A DNA stretch of 64,000 bases from positions 2,418,001-2,482,000 of the forward strand of contig NZ_CP010797.1 of assembly GCF_000954115.1 (NCBI RefSeq), given 5' to 3'. Positions within the stretch are counted from its first letter, which is position 1, and every line of letters starts with the position of its first letter. The position numbers and the translations under genes were made by a program. Source of the DNA: Rhodococcus sp. B7740. GTDB taxonomy: Bacteria; Actinomycetota; Actinomycetes; Mycobacteriales; Mycobacteriaceae. Positions 19,028 to 27,859 of the stretch are shown one piece after another. The notes below the pieces were generated by a model. It searched no databases. It was not told the DNA's origin and saw nothing but the letters and a program-made list of their open reading frames with translations.

Positions 19028-20332
19028 TCAGCTGGGCTCGACGTCGCGGGCCAACCGGAATCCGCTGAAGATCTGGCGTCGGATCGGATGGTCCCAGTTG
19101 CGGAACGTGCCTCGGCACGCGACCTCGTCGGTGCCGAACGAGCCGCCGCGCAACACCTTGTAGTCGCCGCGGAGAAACACCTCGGAGTACTCGGCGTACG
19201 GAAACGCCTCGAATCCGGGGTACGGCTCGAAATCCGAGGAAGTCCATTCCCATACGTCACCGATGAGTTGGTGCACGCCGGCAGGGGAGGCACCCTCGGG
19301 ATATGCGCCGACGTCTGCCGGTTCCAGATGCCGCTGATTCAGATTGGCATGTGCTGCAGTGGGTTCGGCGTCGCCCCACGGGTACGCGTTGCTGGTGCGA
19401 GTGTCGGCGTCGAAACGCGCGGCCTTCTCCCACTCGGCCTCCGTCGGCAGTCGCTTGCCTGCCCAGCGGGCGTAGGCGTCGGCCTCGAACCAGCACACGT
19501 GCACTACGGGCTGCTGCGGGCGAACCTTCTTGGACACCCCGAAACTGCGACGCCACCACGTTCCGTCGGAGTCGGACTCCCAGAACTGTGGCGCGGTCAG
19601 GTTCGCGTCGACGCGATGCTGCCAACCCTTCTCGGTCCACAGTTCGCGGCGTCGGTAACCGCCGTCGGCGATGAAGTCCATGAACTGCGCGTTGGTGATC
19701 GGTGCCCGGTCGATGGCGAAGGTGGGTACGTGCACCGAATGAGCCGGTCGCTCGTTGTCCAGTGCCCACGGGTCGAGCGAGGTCCCCATCGAGAACGGAC
19801 CACCCGCGATGACGGCCTCACCCGACACCGGCACCACCGAGGCCGGTGGCGCAGGAGCCGTGAGAACCGCGGGCCCCGAACGCAATTGATGGGTCGCGAG
19901 CATGGTCTCGTCGTGCTGCTGTTCGTGCTGGGCGATCATGCCGAACGCGAAACCGTGCTTCTCGACCGGTCGACCCTCGAAAGTGCTGTGATCGAGCACA
20001 TCCCAGGCCTTGTCGCGCACGGTCCGGACGTAGACGCGCGCCTCGTCCGGAGTGAGCAAGGGAAGCGACGTACGCGAAGACCGCGAGTGCTTGAACGCGT
20101 CGTACAGCTCGTCGATGTCCGGACGGACGGGATCGCGGCCACCGACGTCGCGTACGAGCCAGAGCTCCTCTTGACTGCCGATGTGCGCGAGATCCCACAC
20201 CAGCGGGCTCATCAACGGCGAATGCTGTGCCATCAGTTCGGTCTCGTCCACACAGTCGGTGAGTGCGCCGCTGCGGGCACGACTGCGAGTGAGGACCGTT
20301 TCGATTCTGTTCCTGAGTTGTTCGGCGCTCAC
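19028..20332 (-). CDS. egtB: Hercynine oxygenase EgtB
   Basis: Non-haem iron enzyme that joins hercynine to gamma-glutamylcysteine with O2 to give the sulfoxide. The N-terminal DinB-like domain carries the iron ligands: His50 (WDLAHIG) plus the HX3HXE motif His136/His140 (AQHEQQHDET). The C-terminal half is a formylglycine-generating-enzyme/lectin-like domain (EWEKAARFDADTRTSNAYPW, RGGSFGT). 434 residues is normal. GTG 20332 overlaps the egtA stop (GTGA), and the stop adjoins the egtC ATG. Confidence 0.96.
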   Translation of the reverse strand: MSAEQLRNRIETVLTRSRARSGALTDCVDETELMAQHSPLMSPLVWDLAHIGSQEELWLVRDVGGRDPVRPDIDELYDAFKHSRSSRTSLPLLTPDEARVYVRTVRDKAWDVLDHSTFEGRPVEKHGFAFGMIAQHEQQHDETMLATHQLRSGPAVLTAPAPPASVVPVSGEAVIAGGPFSMGTSLDPWALDNERPAHSVHVPTFAIDRAPITNAQFMDFIADGGYRRRELWTEKGWQHRVDANLTAPQFWESDSDGTWWRRSFGVSKKVRPQQPVVHVCWFEADAYARWAGKRLPTEAEWEKAARFDADTRTSNAYPWGDAEPTAAHANLNQRHLEPADVGAYPEGASPAGVHQLIGDVWEWTSSDFEPYPGFEAFPYAEYSEVFLRGDYKVLRGGSFGTDEVACRGTFRNWDHPIRRQIFSGFRLARDVEPS

Positions 20333-21585
20333 ACCGATTCCTTTCGAGTCCGAAATTCCTGTGTCGCCGTGTCGAATTCACTGGGGGGCTCGCCCGCACC
20401 GCATCGGCGAGATGCCGCCGACAGCAACTCGGAGTACTCGCCGCCGACCTCCGCGGCGAGTTGGAGCAATTCGGTTGCCGCCGCAAGGAGGTCGTCGTCG
20501 GCCAACCCGAAGCGGGCCGCGTCGAGCCACCGTCCCGCCGTTCCGCCGCCGATCTCGGTGGCGCGAGCCACCAGTTCGGGTGTGGACAACAGCGCCTCGA
20601 ACGCCGCGGCCGGAACCACCCACTGACCGTCCGGCTGCGCATCGAGATAGCGAATCTCGAAGTGCCCACAGGCGCGCACCTTGGGGAACAGGGTGGTCAG
20701 GTGATAATCGAGGTCACTGTAGGTCGGCGCGCGTCCGACGATGCCGGGATCGTCCATCCACTGAGCGAACGTGGTGCCCGCAGGTGCTTCCCAGTTCTGC
20801 GTGATGCCCTGGATGCAGAGCAATGGAACGTCGAGTGCCCAGCGTGCGTAGTCGGCAATCGGGTCACCGGTGTTCGGAACCGCAGTTCTGCTGGAATCGG
20901 TTCTGCTGGAGTCGAGTTCGAGCCAGGTTCGCATCCGCTGCGATGCCCAGTCGCCGGCAGGTGCTCCGGCGAGTTCAGGAGATCGGGCGAACGCGCACAC
21001 GAAGGCAGGACCGATGACGTGGAGCATGTGCCAGCGCGCGGCGACCTCGGCGCGATCACGTCCGGCGTCGACGCTCACCTGAGCCGCAGCGGTGTTGCAC
21101 ATCATCAACTTCCCGAAGGGGCCGATGGTGGTGAACCGATTCTCCATCGCACAGTACCGCGGGAGGACGAGGAGGCGTTCCGGTGCCCGAGCGGTATCGG
21201 CCGGAACGGACGCCATGTCGATGCCGGCATCACCGAGGATGTTCCGCAGCCGCTGGGCATCGGCGTCGAGCATCGGCGCGAGTCGAGAAACGGATACATA
21301 AGGCGAACTGGACAATTCGACCTGACCGCCGGGTTCGACGGTAACGATGCTTCCGCCCGGCAACGACAGGGCGGGTGATTCGGGATCGATACTGCGCGGG
21401 GAGTGAACACCGAGCGCATCGGCCAGAGCCGAGAGGGTCGGACGGGTTCCGTCGTCGAGGGCGGTGAGCCACTCGAGTTCGGCACCGACGAGTGCCGGTG
21501 GCCCCAGCTTGAAACACACCTTCGACACGTATGCCTCTGCTGCCGGGCGCGAGCTCAGCCCGAGAGACTTCTCGTTGGACGACAC
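20329..21585 (-). CDS. egtA: Glutamate-cysteine ligase EgtA
   Basis: Makes gamma-glutamylcysteine, the sulfur donor for EgtB. The 418 residues have the glutamate-cysteine ligase family 2 fold with VGAELEWL (metal-binding Glu pair) near residue 34 and MMCNTAAAQVSVD in the substrate region. GTG 21585 follows AAGGA. It heads the egtABCD operon, and a perfect 22-bp palindrome lies 25 bp upstream of its start. Confidence 0.93.
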   Translation of the reverse strand: MSSNEKSLGLSSRPAAEAYVSKVCFKLGPPALVGAELEWLTALDDGTRPTLSALADALGVHSPRSIDPESPALSLPGGSIVTVEPGGQVELSSSPYVSVSRLAPMLDADAQRLRNILGDAGIDMASVPADTARAPERLLVLPRYCAMENRFTTIGPFGKLMMCNTAAAQVSVDAGRDRAEVAARWHMLHVIGPAFVCAFARSPELAGAPAGDWASQRMRTWLELDSSRTDSSRTAVPNTGDPIADYARWALDVPLLCIQGITQNWEAPAGTTFAQWMDDPGIVGRAPTYSDLDYHLTTLFPKVRACGHFEIRYLDAQPDGQWVVPAAAFEALLSTPELVARATEIGGGTAGRWLDAARFGLADDDLLAAATELLQLAAEVGGEYSELLSAASRRCGAGEPPSEFDTATQEFRTRKESV

Positions 21586-21609
21586 TCATTCCTTCTTTCC
21601 GCACTCAAC

Positions 21610-21631
21610 ACGTTCTCCGCTCGGAGAACGT
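21610..21631. promoter_or_regulatory. Perfect 22-bp palindrome in the egtA/egtE divergent promoter
   Basis: ACGTTCTCCG (21610-21619), two bases, then CGGAGAACGT (21622-21631) form an exact inverted repeat. It is 25 bp from the egtA start and about 100 bp from the egtE-like start, so it could control both. It could be a repressor operator or a hairpin in the egtA leader. Confidence 0.7.
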
Positions 21632-21732
21632 ACCCAGCTGCGAGGATCGAAAACGCCGCGATCCCTCGTCCGGTCGAGGCTACCGATTGTGGAACTCTGG
21701 TGCCCGAGAGTTCGCAACCGAAAGGACGACCG

Positions 21733-22902
21733 ATGCTCGATCACGACCGCATTCGACGCGACACCCCAGGTGCGTCGAGCCGCGTGTTTCTCGACAGCGC
21801 CGGATCCTCGTTGCCCCCGACCGTCGTCCTCGACACCGCGATCGCGCATCTACGCCGCGAAGCGGAGATCGGCGGCTACCGGGCCGCGAACGAACGACTC
21901 GACGACCTCGCCGCGGTCAAGACCTCGATTGCAACATTGATCGGCGCGCAGGCGTCGAGCATTGCACTGAGCGATTCCGCGACGCGGGCCTGGACGGACT
22001 TCTTCTACTCGGTGCCGCTCTCGGCCGGCGACCGAATCCTGCTGTGCCAGGCCGAGTACGCCAGCAATGCCATCTCCGCCCTCCACCGCGCCGAAGTCAC
22101 CGGAGCGACCGTCGAGGTCATGCCGAGCGACGCATCGGGACGCATCGACCTGGACGCACTGGAATCGATGCTCGACGACCGCGTGAAACTGATCTCGGTG
22201 GTGCACGCCCCCACGAACGGCGGCCTGATCAATCCCGCCCGTGCCGTGGCCGATCTCGCCCACCAGCACGGTGCACTGGTCCTGCTCGACGCCTGCCAGT
22301 CCATCGGGCAGCTGCGCGTCGACGTCGAGGAGTTGGGAGTCGACGCCCTCTCGGCCACCGGCCGCAAATGGTTACGCGGCCCACGCGGAACGGGCTTCCT
22401 CTACCTGCGTCCGGGATTGGCGTCGACGCTGCATCCGCCGGCCCTGGACCTGCACAGCGCAGAGTGGACCGATGGACGGACCTACCGGATGGCAGACGAC
22501 GCCACGCGATTCGAATTCTGGGAATGCGACGTCGCGGCCAGGCTCGCGCTCGGTGCGGCCGTCGACTACCTGCTCGAACTCGGTATCGACCGAGTCGAAG
22601 ACGCCGTCGTCGAACGTGCCGACTACCTCCGCTCGGGCCTTCGGAAGGTTCCCGGGGTGACCGTGCGCGACCTCGGCGACCGCAAGAGCGGCATCGTATC
22701 CTTCACCGTCGACGGCGAGGATCCCGTGGCAGTGCGTGACCGACTGGCCGAACGAAACGTGACGGTCACCGTCAGCCATCGCGGTTCCACGCGTCTGGAC
22801 ATGACGGGCCGGGGACTCGACGCCGTCGTGCGTGCATCTCCGCACTATTTCGTCGCGTTCGCCGAACTGGACACGATGCTCGCTGCGCTCGCAGGTGAGT
22901 GA
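21733..22902 (+). CDS. egtE: Class V PLP-dependent aminotransferase-fold protein, EgtE-like
   Basis: A candidate hercynylcysteine sulfoxide lyase, the last ergothioneine step. The 389 residues have the SufS/NifS-like fold: HAPTNGGLINP, the PLP-phosphate Asp region LLDACQSIGQ, and Schiff-base Lys212 in SATGRKWLRGPRG. ATG 21733 follows GAAAGGA; the open frame upstream runs into the egtA promoter and is not used. In mycobacteria egtE ends the egtABCDE operon, whereas here it is divergent. The assignment rests on fold and neighbourhood, since sequence alone does not separate EgtE from other class V enzymes. Confidence 0.82.
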   Translation: MLDHDRIRRDTPGASSRVFLDSAGSSLPPTVVLDTAIAHLRREAEIGGYRAANERLDDLAAVKTSIATLIGAQASSIALSDSATRAWTDFFYSVPLSAGDRILLCQAEYASNAISALHRAEVTGATVEVMPSDASGRIDLDALESMLDDRVKLISVVHAPTNGGLINPARAVADLAHQHGALVLLDACQSIGQLRVDVEELGVDALSATGRKWLRGPRGTGFLYLRPGLASTLHPPALDLHSAEWTDGRTYRMADDATRFEFWECDVAARLALGAAVDYLLELGIDRVEDAVVERADYLRSGLRKVPGVTVRDLGDRKSGIVSFTVDGEDPVAVRDRLAERNVTVTVSHRGSTRLDMTGRGLDAVVRASPHYFVAFAELDTMLAALAGE

Positions 22903-23780
22903 CACTTCGTAGCAGGGGTCGAAGTTCCGCTCACATAGGCGGCGACCCCGATCGCCGAGACCACGAGTCCACCGAGCCCGAGCCAGGTGACCGCGTCGCC
23001 GAACATGAGCCAGGCCCACAGCATCGTCGTCGGCGGTGTCAGGTAGAGCAACACGCTGGCACGCGTCGGACCGTTGCGACGCACCACGAACAGGTACGCG
23101 CCGTACGCGCCGAACGTCGACAGCACGACCGTCCAGGCGACAGCCGCGAGAAAACCCGACGTCATCGGCGGTTCGACATCCCCGGCCAGCGCACTCCACG
23201 TCATGAATCCAACTGCGCTGACCGAACATTGTATTGCCATCGCCAGGGCGATCGGCTCCTTCGGTGCCAGCATTCGTTGACCGATCGTGCCCACCGACAG
23301 AGCCAGCATTCCCGCGGCCGGGAGCAGGTAGACCGGCCAGGAGAGGTCGGCACCGGACATGTCTCCGACCACCACCAGCGAGACACCCGCGATCCCGACG
23401 ACGAGTCCGACGGCCTGCTGTCGTCCGACGCGTTCGCCGAAGATCGTGCTCGACGCCATCGCGACCACCAGTGGCTGCAACGCGGCGATCAACGCGGCGA
23501 CGCCCGGCGGCACGCCCATCCCGATGCCGGTAATGGTCGCACCGAGGTAAAGGAACTGGCAGAACAGGCCCAGGACGGCATGGATTCGGATGGCATGCCA
23601 GGTGGGGGTCAGTTTCCGGAACCGGCACCACGCGATCAGCAACGCCGCCGCGGCGAGGTAGCGCCAGGCCAACAGCGTGTGGGCCGGGGCCTCGGCGGTT
23701 CCGAGCTCTGCTCCGATGAAGCCCGAACTCCACAGCACCACCAGTGCTGTACCTGCAATGACGTCGACTCTCGATCTCAT
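22845..23780 (-). CDS. EamA/DMT-superfamily exporter
   Basis: A 311-residue integral membrane protein with ten predicted helices arranged as two EamA repeats (WSSGFIGAELGTAEAP in the first). It probably exports small metabolites. It is divergent from a TetR gene across a 14-bp inverted repeat. The last ~20 residues are polar and are encoded by a 40-bp palindromic repeat plus the antisense of the egtE 3' end. The ancestral stop may therefore have been displaced by the repeat. Confidence 0.9.
   Translation of the reverse strand: MRSRVDVIAGTALVVLWSSGFIGAELGTAEAPAHTLLAWRYLAAAALLIAWCRFRKLTPTWHAIRIHAVLGLFCQFLYLGATITGIGMGVPPGVAALIAALQPLVVAMASSTIFGERVGRQQAVGLVVGIAGVSLVVVGDMSGADLSWPVYLLPAAGMLALSVGTIGQRMLAPKEPIALAMAIQCSVSAVGFMTWSALAGDVEPPMTSGFLAAVAWTVVLSTFGAYGAYLFVVRRNGPTRASVLLYLTPPTTMLWAWLMFGDAVTWLGLGGLVVSAIGVAAYVSGTSTPATKCHSPASAASIVSSSANATK
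22895..22934. repeat. 40-bp palindromic repeat, copy 1
   Basis: Begins GTGAGTGACACTTCGTAG and ends TCGAAGTTCCGCTCAC; the arms pair imperfectly around a ~10-nt loop. It supplies the egtE stop codon (GGT GAG TGA) and the C-terminal codons of the exporter on the other strand. Three further copies of identical length are at 32784, 42273 and 59554. Confidence 0.85.
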
Positions 23781-23794
23781 GAAGCGATGTAAAC

Positions 23795-23808
23795 ATACAG
23801 GTCTGTAT
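23795..23808. promoter_or_regulatory. TetR operator between exporter and regulator
   Basis: ATACAG-GT-CTGTAT is a perfect inverted repeat centred between the divergent starts at 23780 and 23854. A TATACT sequence at 23806-23811 overlaps its right arm and could be the -10 box of the TetR gene. It is a likely autoregulatory site. Confidence 0.65.
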
Positions 23809-23853
23809 ACTCGCAGTGCACCTGCCGCTCACCAGCGCTTTCGAAAGGCAACC

Positions 23854-24450
23854 ATGCTCGACAAGCCGCTCACCCCCGCCGGAGAACGCATCCTGACCGT
23901 CGCCAGCGACCTGTTCTACGCCCGCGGGATTCGCGCCGTCGGAGTCGACCTCATCGCGGAGGAGGCCGGCACCACGAAGAAGACGCTGTACGACCGTTTC
24001 GGCTCCAAGGACGGCCTGGTGCAGCGGTACCTCACCCGCCGATACGGCCTGTGGTGCGATCACGTGACCCGGTACGTCGAATCCCTCGAATCAGGCGACG
24101 CGCGCATCCTCGGGGTGTACGACGCCCTCGATCTGTGGATGCGCGACAACCATCGCGGCTGCGGATTCGTCAACGCCTTCGCGGAGTTCGGCGGAACCGG
24201 CAGCCCGGTGCTCGCGATCATCGAGTCCGAGAAGGAATGGACGAGATCGTTGTTCGCGCGATTGGCCACCGAAGCCGGTTACCCCGATGCCGAGCAGCTC
24301 GGAACCCGACTGTCGGTACTGCACGAGGGCGCGGTGGTGATGGGCACAGCGGGGGCTCGCGATGACGCGATCGTGGTCGCGCGGGGCATCGCGTTCGATC
24401 TGCTCGCTGCGCTCGCAGTGGTGCGGACAGGTGCCCCAGGGGGCGCATAA
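23854..24450 (+). CDS. TetR/AcrR family regulator
   Basis: A 198-residue regulator with the HTH VDLIAEEAGTTKKTLYDRFGSKD at residues 33-55 and a ligand domain of the family often found beside DMT or MFS exporters. ATG 23854 follows GAAAGG. It probably represses the divergent EamA exporter through the 14-bp palindrome at 23795-23808. Confidence 0.9.
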   Translation: MLDKPLTPAGERILTVASDLFYARGIRAVGVDLIAEEAGTTKKTLYDRFGSKDGLVQRYLTRRYGLWCDHVTRYVESLESGDARILGVYDALDLWMRDNHRGCGFVNAFAEFGGTGSPVLAIIESEKEWTRSLFARLATEAGYPDAEQLGTRLSVLHEGAVVMGTAGARDDAIVVARGIAFDLLAALAVVRTGAPGGA

Positions 24451-24500
24451 CCAAGCCACTGCGCGGCATCGTGTATTGTTTCCCAGGTTGTCTCGGCGAG

Positions 24501-24558
24501 GGTAGATCCAGATTTCAGGATCCACCGTTATCGACGCGGCTCGGCCCCGTTGGCCGCG
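24501..24558 (+). promoter_or_regulatory. Two hairpins in the rplY leader
   Basis: The 190-bp gap before rplY contains GGTAGATCC paired with GGATCCACC (24501-24526, one mismatch) and CGCGGC paired with GCCGCG (24535-24558). A TATTGT at 24474-24479 could be the -10 box. The structure could be a ribosomal-protein leader, but no known leader motif was recognised. Confidence 0.3.
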
Positions 24559-24640
24559 CTCGTTCGTGTCCGCCCCGACGAGCTTGACCGCCCGACGAAG
24601 TACGCCGCACGAACCACAGTTATCAGGAGCATCCAGCACC

Positions 24641-25303
24641 ATGGCATCGAAGGTAAACAACCTCACCGCACAGGTCCGCACCGAATTCGGCAAGGGAGCC
24701 GCCCGCCGCACCCGTCGCGACGGCCTCGTTCCCGCCGTTCTGTACGGACACGCCACCGACCCCCAGCACCTCGCACTGGACGCTCGCGCGTTCGCAGCCG
24801 TACTGCGTAACGACGGCACCAACGCCGTGCTGACCCTCGACATCGATGGCAAGACGCAGCTGGCGCTGACCAAGTCGATCGTCGTGCACCCGATCCGTCG
24901 TAGCATCGAGCATGCCGACCTCCTCGTCCTGAAGAAGGGCGAGCGCGTCACCGTCGAGGTCAACATCATCGTCGAGGGCGACGCCGCACCGGGCACCCTG
25001 GTCACCACCGACTCGACCGCGGTCGAGATCGAGGCCGACGCACTGGAGATCCCGGAGAACTTCGTCGTCTCCGTCGAAGAGGCTCAGATCGGTACTCAGA
25101 TCACCGCAGCCGACCTCGACCTTCCGTCCGGCGTCACGCTGGTGTCCGACGGCGAGATGCTGCTCGTGAACGTTGTCGAGGCTCCGTCCGAGGAAGACCT
25201 CGAGGCCGACGGCGAAGGCACCGAGCCCATCTCCGAAGAGGGCGAAGCCGAGACTCAGGAAGAAGCCGAGTCCTCGGACGAGGACAGCTCCGACGAGAGC
25301 TGA
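24641..25303 (+). CDS. rplY: 50S ribosomal protein L25/general stress protein Ctc
   Basis: Binds 5S rRNA. The 220 residues comprise the L25 domain ([20 protein letters not shown], then VPAVLYGH) and the CTC beta domain. The ~30-residue tail is very acidic, as is usual in actinobacteria. ATG 24641 lies behind AGGAG at a 12-nt spacing. It is followed by pth; rplY-pth is conserved in mycobacteria (Rv1015c-Rv1014c). Confidence 0.97.
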   Translation: MASKVNNLTAQVRTEFGKGAARRTRRDGLVPAVLYGHATDPQHLALDARAFAAVLRNDGTNAVLTLDIDGKTQLALTKSIVVHPIRRSIEHADLLVLKKGERVTVEVNIIVEGDAAPGTLVTTDSTAVEIEADALEIPENFVVSVEEAQIGTQITAADLDLPSGVTLVSDGEMLLVNVVEAPSEEDLEADGEGTEPISEEGEAETQEEAESSDEDSSDES

Positions 25304-25320
25304 TTCTTCACCTGCACGCT

Positions 25321-25356
25321 CGACGGCGCGCTGCTTCCCTCGGGAGCAGCGCGTCG
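25321..25356 (+). terminator. Hairpin between rplY and pth
   Basis: GCGCGCTGCT pairs with AGCAGCGCGT around a 9-nt loop, with CGACG/CGTCG extending the base. It lies 18 bp after the rplY stop and 26 bp before pth. The following bases are only weakly T-rich, so it may attenuate rather than fully stop transcription. Confidence 0.5.
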
Positions 25357-25381
25357 TTCGTTTCGAAGGCCTGATGAGACA

Positions 25382-25978
25382 ATGACGACCGTGAGTGTTG
25401 ATCCCGCAGCGCCGACCCTGATCGTCGGCCTCGGCAATCCCGGCCCGCAGTACGAAAAGACCCGTCACAACGTGGGATTCATGGTGGCCGACGCCCTGGC
25501 CGGACGCATCGGTTCCGCGTTCTCCTCGCACAAGAAGTCCAACTCCGACATCGTGCAGGCCCGTCTCGGCAGTCGCTCGGTGGTCATCGCCAAGCCGCGC
25601 ACCTTCATGAATCTCTCGGGCCAACCAGTGGCTGCGTTGGCGCGCTTCTTCTCGATCGAGCCTGCGAACATCGTCGTGGTGCACGACGAGTTGGACATCG
25701 ACTTCGGTGCTCTACGACTCAAACTCGGCGGCGGCGAAGGCGGCCACAACGGCCTCCGCTCGATCTCGCAGCACCTGAGCACCAAGGACTATCTGCGGGT
25801 GCGCGTCGGCGTCGGGCGACCACCGGGACGGATGGATCCGGCGTCGTTCGTGCTCAAGCCGTTCTCCGCTGCCGAGCGCAAGGACCTCGGCGTCGTGGTC
25901 GAGGAAGCAGCCGACGCCGCCGAGCTCCTGCTCTCGGCCGGACTGGAGGCCGCACAGAACACGGTGCACCCGCGCTGA
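25382..25978 (+). CDS. pth: Peptidyl-tRNA hydrolase
   Basis: Releases tRNA from prematurely dropped peptidyl-tRNA. The 198 residues contain [18 protein letters not shown] with Asn19 and catalytic His29, [10 protein letters not shown], and the Asp in [10 protein letters not shown]. It starts at ATG 25382. It converges on the AMP-ligase gene with a 101-bp gap in which I see no clear structure. Confidence 0.97.
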   Translation: MTTVSVDPAAPTLIVGLGNPGPQYEKTRHNVGFMVADALAGRIGSAFSSHKKSNSDIVQARLGSRSVVIAKPRTFMNLSGQPVAALARFFSIEPANIVVVHDELDIDFGALRLKLGGGEGGHNGLRSISQHLSTKDYLRVRVGVGRPPGRMDPASFVLKPFSAAERKDLGVVVEEAADAAELLLSAGLEAAQNTVHPR

Positions 25979-26079
25979 TCCCGGCGAACCGCGCGACCCT
26001 GTTGTGAGGCGCGCGCCCGCTCTCGTCTCCGAACGCACGCGCGCACCCCGCACGAAGGGTGTGAGGTCTGCAGCCCGTT

Positions 26080-27714
26080 TCAGGTCAGCAGCGACGCCGA
26101 ATTTGCCCGCCGCAGTTTGCCGCTCGACGTCTTCGGAATGCTGCCCGGCCCCAACACCGCGACGGTTCGCGGCCGCACACCGACCTCCGAATGCACGGCA
26201 TGGATCACTTCACGTTCGATGCGCCTGACCTCGTCCGGCTTGTCGATGTCGTTGGTTTCCACAGCCACCGCGAAACTTTCGCGTTTGTCACCGGCATCGA
26301 GCCGAATAGCCACGGCATTGCCCGGCCGCACACCGGCGACGGTGCCCGCGGCCCGTTCGATGTCGGTGGGATAGATGTTGCGGCCACCCATGATGATGAC
26401 GTCCTTGATTCGCCCGCAGACGACCACCAGTTCGTCCTCGGTGATGTAGCCGACGTCGCCGGTGTCGAGCCAGCCGTCCGCGTCGAGCGTCGACACCGGG
26501 CCGTCGACGGTGATGTATCCGGGCGTGACGGCCTTGCCTCGCACCTCGATGATGCCGACGCCCCGTGCGGTGAGCACCTGCCCCTCCTTGTCCACGACAC
26601 GGCCCTCCAACCCGGGAACGAACTTGCCGAGCGTTGCCAGCGATCGGGTGTTACCGCGAGTGGAGGGCACGGCACGACCGAGGGTCTCGAGCAGGTCCGC
26701 GTCGACCACGTCGATCACCTGCCCCTGATCGGGGTTCGGAATCGACACTGCCAGAGTCGTTTCCGCCATTCCGTAGACCGGAGCCAGCGCGAGTGGGTTC
26801 AGCTTGTACCGGGCTCCGGCCTCGGCGAGCGCGATCATGGTGTCCGGATCGACCGGCTCGGCTCCGTTCCAGGCGTAGCGCAGAGTCGACAGGTCGAGGT
26901 CCAGGTCGTCCTCCGCCTGACCGAGCCGCCGCGCCAGCAGCGAGTAGGCGAAATTGGGTGCTGCCGTGACGGTTCCGCGGTACTTGTGAATCAGTTTGGC
27001 CCACAACAGCGGCGAGCGCAGGAAGTCCAGCGGAGTGATACTGACGACCTCGGCACCGACCTGCATGGGCACCGACAGGAAGCCCACCATGCCCATGTCG
27101 TGGAACAGCGGCAGCCAACTGACCATCACATCGGTTTCGACATCGAATTCGATGCGGTCGATCATCGCGTAGGCATTGACGTAGAAGTTCTCGTGCGTGA
27201 TCCGTACGGCCTTCGGCGAACCGGTCGATCCGGAGGTGAGCTGCTGCAACGCGATATCGGACTCGGACGTGGGCACCGGATCGATGTCGCGACCGGTCTT
27301 CATGTCCTCGATCTTCAGCACGGTGATGCCGCGCTCCTCGAGCACCGGTGCGGCGATGTCGAACGGAGCCCCGAGGATCACGGCCTTGGCCTCGATCATC
27401 CGCACGACGGTCTCGGTGTCCTCACCCCAGACGGCGAGGTCGGTCCGCGGTGTCGGCTGATGCAGCATCGTCACCGATCCCCCGCGCATCCAGGTCGCCT
27501 GGCACGCCGGAGCGATGTCGACCGGCTGACCGGCCAGGATGCCGATCGCATCCCCGTGTTCGACGCCTTCGTCGGCCAACGCACCTGCCATCCGACGCGC
27601 CTGCTCGTGGATTTCACCCCAGGACTGTCGCAATGCCTCGTCGGGCTCGCCGGTGATCAGACCGTGCTTGCTGGTGCTCGCGGTCTCGAACATCTCTTCG
27701 GTGAACTTGCTCAA
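26080..27714 (-). CDS. Fatty-acyl AMP ligase/acyl-CoA synthetase, Pks16-like
   Basis: Adenylate-forming enzyme of 544 residues. The P-loop is [17 protein letters not shown]4-A5 is around [11 protein letters not shown] and YGMAETT, and the A7-A8 region has [22 protein letters not shown] (quoted in part: DTGDVG). The catalytic Lys of the FACL/FAAL class lies near the end in [13 protein letters not shown] 27714 has AGGAG 8 nt upstream and gives the family start LSKFTEEMF; the GTG at 27747 lacks a site. M. tuberculosis has pks16 (Rv1013) in the same position beside pth. FAAL versus FACL activity cannot be decided here. Confidence 0.85.
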   Translation of the reverse strand: MSKFTEEMFETASTSKHGLITGEPDEALRQSWGEIHEQARRMAGALADEGVEHGDAIGILAGQPVDIAPACQATWMRGGSVTMLHQPTPRTDLAVWGEDTETVVRMIEAKAVILGAPFDIAAPVLEERGITVLKIEDMKTGRDIDPVPTSESDIALQQLTSGSTGSPKAVRITHENFYVNAYAMIDRIEFDVETDVMVSWLPLFHDMGMVGFLSVPMQVGAEVVSITPLDFLRSPLLWAKLIHKYRGTVTAAPNFAYSLLARRLGQAEDDLDLDLSTLRYAWNGAEPVDPDTMIALAEAGARYKLNPLALAPVYGMAETTLAVSIPNPDQGQVIDVVDADLLETLGRAVPSTRGNTRSLATLGKFVPGLEGRVVDKEGQVLTARGVGIIEVRGKAVTPGYITVDGPVSTLDADGWLDTGDVGYITEDELVVVCGRIKDVIIMGGRNIYPTDIERAAGTVAGVRPGNAVAIRLDAGDKRESFAVAVETNDIDKPDEVRRIEREVIHAVHSEVGVRPRTVAVLGPGSIPKTSSGKLRRANSASLLT

Positions 27715-27859
27715 CGCGCGTCTCCTCGTGAGGGAATCCCGGCCCACCGTCCACAGTAGGCAGTCCCGCCCCGACCGAAGGGTGCAACAGGCCGCGTATC
27801 CTTGATTTCTGCCCCGGCACCCGATTCGGTGCCGCCCTTGCTAGGAGAATGAGGTTTTC

